From assembly GCF_964355755.1 (NCBI RefSeq), contig NC_092679.1, positions 21,006,932 to 21,070,931 on the forward strand: a stretch of DNA of 64,000 nucleotides, in the 5' to 3' direction. The notes beneath the pieces are model-generated. The model did not search any database and was not told where the DNA came from. It was given only the letters and a program-made list of their open reading frames with translations. Both the position numbers and the translations under genes were made by a program. Positions 59,901 through 64,000 of this stretch are shown one piece after another. Position 1 is the stretch's first letter; each line of letters begins with the position of its first letter. Source of the stretch: Antedon mediterranea (lineage: Eukaryota; Echinodermata; Crinoidea; Comatulida; Antedonidae).

Positions 59901-62900
59901 TTTTTTTAAAACGTAATTTAATAAACTTGTTTGCTTACTGTAAATTTTATTTCTTACAACCAATTAACGTAAAATGCCTTTTACACAATCAAGTAAATTA
60001 CTTGATCAAATTATTCGAACAAAAGAAACATTTGTATTGTTAGTACATTTAAGAACAAAAGTGTCGATTAGCCCACAAAACACAAGATAAACGAATATAC
60101 ATTCTCGCATCAAACGGACGAATACGAAACATACGTTGCCTCAGGTGTTCATATCAAGTAGAACAACACATATCAATTGCATAATTTCCCTTGGAATTTA
60201 ATTTGAAACCAGTACACATATACACAACTCATTACGCGTTTAGGGAGTTATACACCGAGAGAGACGAATCGAGCATGTTGATATAAAAACTACGCTCACA
60301 TGTAAAATTATCATGGTCTTTATAATGGCGACGAGGACATTGAGACAATCCCAAGAGAAGCACTATATAAAACATCATTCGATTCGATTGTTACAATGTA
60401 TCACTTAAATTATTCTATTTAAGGGAATCTAATTTATACTTCATTTAATTCATCACTTTGCCAATAAATAATGTCGATTGTAGACAAACTGGACCTAATT
60501 TCTATCGCCAGGGGCCAGCGTTTAGCACATTAAACGTCCGCAGGCCTGTGTGGACTGCGGAGCAACAAGCAGGTGGACGTACGTAAGAATTTAGTCAGTC
60601 ACTGGATAAGCATTGCGTTAATTGAGAAAGTCGTGCGTCGCCTGGTCAGTTCCACATTTTTCTATGTTCATAAAATAGCATAATTAACAATTTTCTCATA
60701 AAATATTGGAATAAATTGCTCATTTTTTAGACAATCGAATCCAAAAAGTGGATTGAAATTTCCTTGACATTCATTTTATTTCTCTTATTTGTTTTGTGAC
60801 AGGTATCACAACATTGAATAAAATCGTGATATACTGAAATAAATAAATAAATAACAAAATATATTTTATTGTATGTCTTTTAAGATGATAAGACAAAACT
60901 GTGGTTAAAAAGAAATATAGAGAACTAATGATGGCGGTTAGTTATGAAATAAATTACTGGAAAATGCGATATAAATCAATATTTATATGTCGATAATCCA
61001 CGGCTGAAATCCTGACTTAAACCATCTCAACATTATATTTTTCAGATCTCTATAGATAATAGCAGTCATAATTAAATCATTTTATATCGTCAATTTTCCA
61101 CAGAGAATAAGAACCACGGCGTCGAATATATGACGGGAAGGTGTCGTGAGTCGTTGCTGAAACAAAGGTCTGAACGAGTTCAGTTCACACGGAGTCACAA
61201 CATAACATTTTGTGTACTTAAAAGGTATTCTCACCCTTACTAATCACTTAGATGCATCTCTGGTTCATTTGGAATAAAAAATACCATGTGTGCATGTACC
61301 TGTTGGGACAAGACAAGACGTCTTAGTTCTTCCAATGGATTCGATTCTCATAGTTTGCCATCACTTAATTGCCGAAAATTAATTTTTGTTCAGCATATGT
61401 TATTTTAATGTTATTGATTTAGACACTCTGAAACAAACTTTCAGGTGGCATAATAAATTGTCATCTAAACGATGCTTTAAAATGTTAAATGATGGTGCAT
61501 AATTCCCCCTGAAGAATAGAACCAAATCGTAGATGTGTAGCGTAATGGAAAGATCTCAATTTGCAACGACCTAGGACCTGGGAACTAGTTATTACGTCAT
61601 GTTGTCATCAATGTGCGCAGGCGCTGATTCGATTCGATTCTTTAGACAGTTGGTAGATACAGGTCCAACGGCACCATAGCCTGTATGTCCAAGACGTGTT
61701 TTTTTCTTAGAGGTTTTAATTTCAATTTCTTTTATTTCGGAAATATTTCATCCATATCAAACAAGTTAGAAAAAGAAAAATCAAATTCGCAAACTCTAAG
61801 CTTAAATAAATAGTATAGTTTATATACCTTTACAATCTAAATGATGATATACTGTCAACTGTAGTTTTACATTTATAACCAAAACATTTGGCTTAAAAGA
61901 CAAATAACTTCTAACTCCACTTGATATTTTTTTAATATTAGTATCTTTTCCCATATTTGGAGAGAGATTAAATTTGATATAACAATAATTTCCGCTTGTC
62001 ACTTTAAGGAAGGTCGTTTTTGACAGATATGCCATTCCATACGTTGCACGCAAATTCTTCAAACCGTAAACTCGCACTTTGGTAAAATAAAATGTTTCTT
62101 TACGAGGAACCCACTTTTCATTCTATTTTCAATGTTTTATGATTGTAAAACATATTGCATATATCTGCATAACTGTCTGCAAACATTCCATATTGTTGAT
62201 GAATACACATAAGAATTTTTTAATATCAAAATTATATTGTTTGGATTCTGTTTGGTTAACTGGCTCAGCTACAGTGATTTAGTTCACTTAGGTTGACCCT
62301 AGTTTCCCCAACTCAGTTTTGTTGTTATGTAAATATTGAAAAGGACAAAATAAATAATAAAATATTCTTTTAAAAATCTTAAATTTAAACAATATTCTTC
62401 AATTTGTTCCTGATGCAAGTTAGTTTGCAATATATTTTGTAATTTCTATTTTTTTTTTGCGCAATCTTTAATAGTTTAATAGTCAAAATGAAAATTGCAA
62501 GGTACATGTCAAAATGATTAAATAATGTTTCTATTCTGAAAGTTTGGTAGACAAATCAAATGAATTTATCTGAAAATTATTGTTTTGTTTTACAAGAAAC
62601 TTTAAGAATAAACATTTTATAAACAATTCGATTAGTGTGTTCTATGCCTAGTTATGCCTATTGTGAAAATTAGTCCGCGTTCACAAACACAAACATTAAT
62701 GACATGAATTTAACAACTACAAAAATAGAATTCAATTTGTTTCATATTCTTCAGAAATGTTTTTTTTTTATAACTTATGATTTGAACTTTTGATAAAAGG
62801 GCAAAACTAACAATCGCTTGGAAAAAAATGCGTTACTATTGTATAAAAAAACTGTTCGAAGGTTTGAACAAACAGTTCAGGCATCTGGCCGACTGGTTCA

Positions 62901-64000
62901 ACTTATTTCAATATATTTGATTAAAATTACAGCGTATAGTGATTACAAATGTCCAATTCATTACGTTTTTTTAGTTGAAGTAGCCGGTGTTATAAACGAT
63001 CTCAAACTGTTAATTAATATCGCATTTCCGAATGACTTATACCGTAATGGCATGTTTACCCTTTCGTGGTCGGCCCGTTGATTTACCGATTTAAGAAGAG
63101 TTGTTTTCGTTACTCAAACTTACGAAGTAATCACCTTTTTCTTAGTCCAAGTGTAAAATAGTATTACCACGAGTATTATTATCGATATATTGAGTATCTT
63201 GTGGATATTATAGGCAATGAATTGCGTTTGGAAATCCATTGAGGTGTCGCAGAACAGATTCTTGTCTCTAGAGCCTGCGTTTCATCTGTTTCATCAACTT
63301 AATCAATTGTAAACACTCTTACTGCATACACACAATATGTATAAATTAACTGAACGTCGACTTTCTCATATAATTCTGCTCTTGAATAAATCTATCTAGA
63401 GAAGAATGTTTTTTTTTAATGATTAAACAAAATGAAACGGTATGTTTCTTTGTTCAAAGGGTCGGTCAGGATCACCTCAGATCACCTGTTATGCCTTACT
63501 TAACTTTTCACAAAATAAAAAATGAAAACTTTTTTTCTTTTGGACAAATTTTTGCAGTGGCAGATTTAAATATTGTTGAAATAAAAGCCGATTTAAAATT
63601 AAGTCAATTAAAAACAAGGCCAACAGCCATAAGTCGCGTGCTAAAACGCATAGTGATAGCGGACCTACAGACAGACCGACCGACCGACCACGCGATTAAA
63701 AACCAAAGAAATTAAAGGGGAAAAAACAAAACGAAAAACACACAAAAAAAAATAAATGTAAAACTAAAAATAAATTGGGCTTATGTTTAGTATTGAAAGT
63801 TCAAAATTATAAATACATTAAATGGACGAAGCAGAACATTGTGTCGGAATGCCTGTAACAAAATAAACTGGAAGGAAATAAAAATTAGTTTTAAAAACAA
63901 TTAGTAGGCCTATGTGATTGGTTTTTGTTTGTCTTCTTTCTTAAATGTAAGGGAATGAGATGGGTCTTCCTTAGATTGGATCCGTCAATGTTTATTACAC
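56987..64000. other. AT-rich DNA, no supported gene
   Basis: Frames at 57664-57885, 58765-59019, 61820-62077, 62818-63081 and 63419-63715 have no domain or splice-site pair. A 12-nt stretch at 57152-57163 (minus) lies between a fine acceptor (CTCTATGTTTCAG) and GTAAGT and could be a micro-exon or chance. A GC-richer patch at 60500-60600 ends in GTAC|GTAAGA without a clear frame. A GACC/GACA tetranucleotide run (GACAGACCGACCGACCGACC) lies at 63670-63690. Confidence 0.5.

Noticed and set aside
1-64000. tRNA genes, rRNA, CRISPR arrays, telomere repeats, bacterial promoters or terminators
   Set aside because: I looked for paired A/B-box and GGTTCGA T-loop patterns, regular spacer arrays and TTAGGG runs and found none. 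The composition and repeats are eukaryotic, so bacterial signals do not apply.

Overview
This window reads as nuclear DNA of a marine invertebrate, most likely an echinoderm or close relative. It is AT-rich by eye, has no operon structure or bacterial-type genes, and contains many short interspersed and tandem repeats. The palindromic core TAGGCCTA recurs dozens of times, which I associate with ambulacrarian genomes; that taxonomic guess is weak.

No open reading frame is long enough to be a gene by itself, and none matches a protein family I recognise. The longest frames lie in a 15-bp minisatellite (52.26-53.04 kb) and are not believable proteins. What remains looks like intergenic or intronic DNA with scattered short exon candidates, each a short open stretch bounded by splice-like signals. 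The best lie on the minus strand: a possible TATA-driven leader exon at 50.5 kb, a non-coding exon at 28.3 kb with excellent splice sites, and coding candidates at 20.7, 15.4, 15.05, 9.94 and 8.57 kb whose reading phases are mutually compatible. They could be parts of one minus-strand gene spanning most of the window, but this is a hypothesis without transcript support. A few weaker plus-strand candidates are also listed.

Mobile and repeated DNA is the best-supported content. Family 1 is a roughly 120-165 bp miniature inverted-repeat element with ends like AGCTCTGTCTACACTATC, seen eight times. Family 2 has ends like AAGCTTGGTTCCCACTAG and is seen at five loci, one a nested structure at 37.3-37.7 kb that also contains a short retroposon-like tail. 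A third inverted-repeat element with AATAAACGCCC ends lies at 21.0-21.4 kb. Tandem arrays lie at 5.5 (59 bp), 6.5-7.2 (about 135 bp), 9.3 (19 bp), 25.8 (90 bp), 32.6 (59 bp), 33.8-34.2 (86-101 bp), 34.95 (20 bp), 49.3-49.9 (about 140 bp, diverged), 51.4-51.8 (48 bp), 52.3-53.0 (15 bp) and 54.7 kb (19 bp).

Two patterns deserve attention. One is a CpG-rich alternating motif, TGACGCGCGCGTACAAA and its complement, occurring in pairs and clusters between 13 and 31 kb in otherwise AT-rich DNA. The other is a degenerate hammerhead-ribozyme-like fold at 22.98-23.03 kb, of the kind carried by Penelope-like elements and other retroelements.
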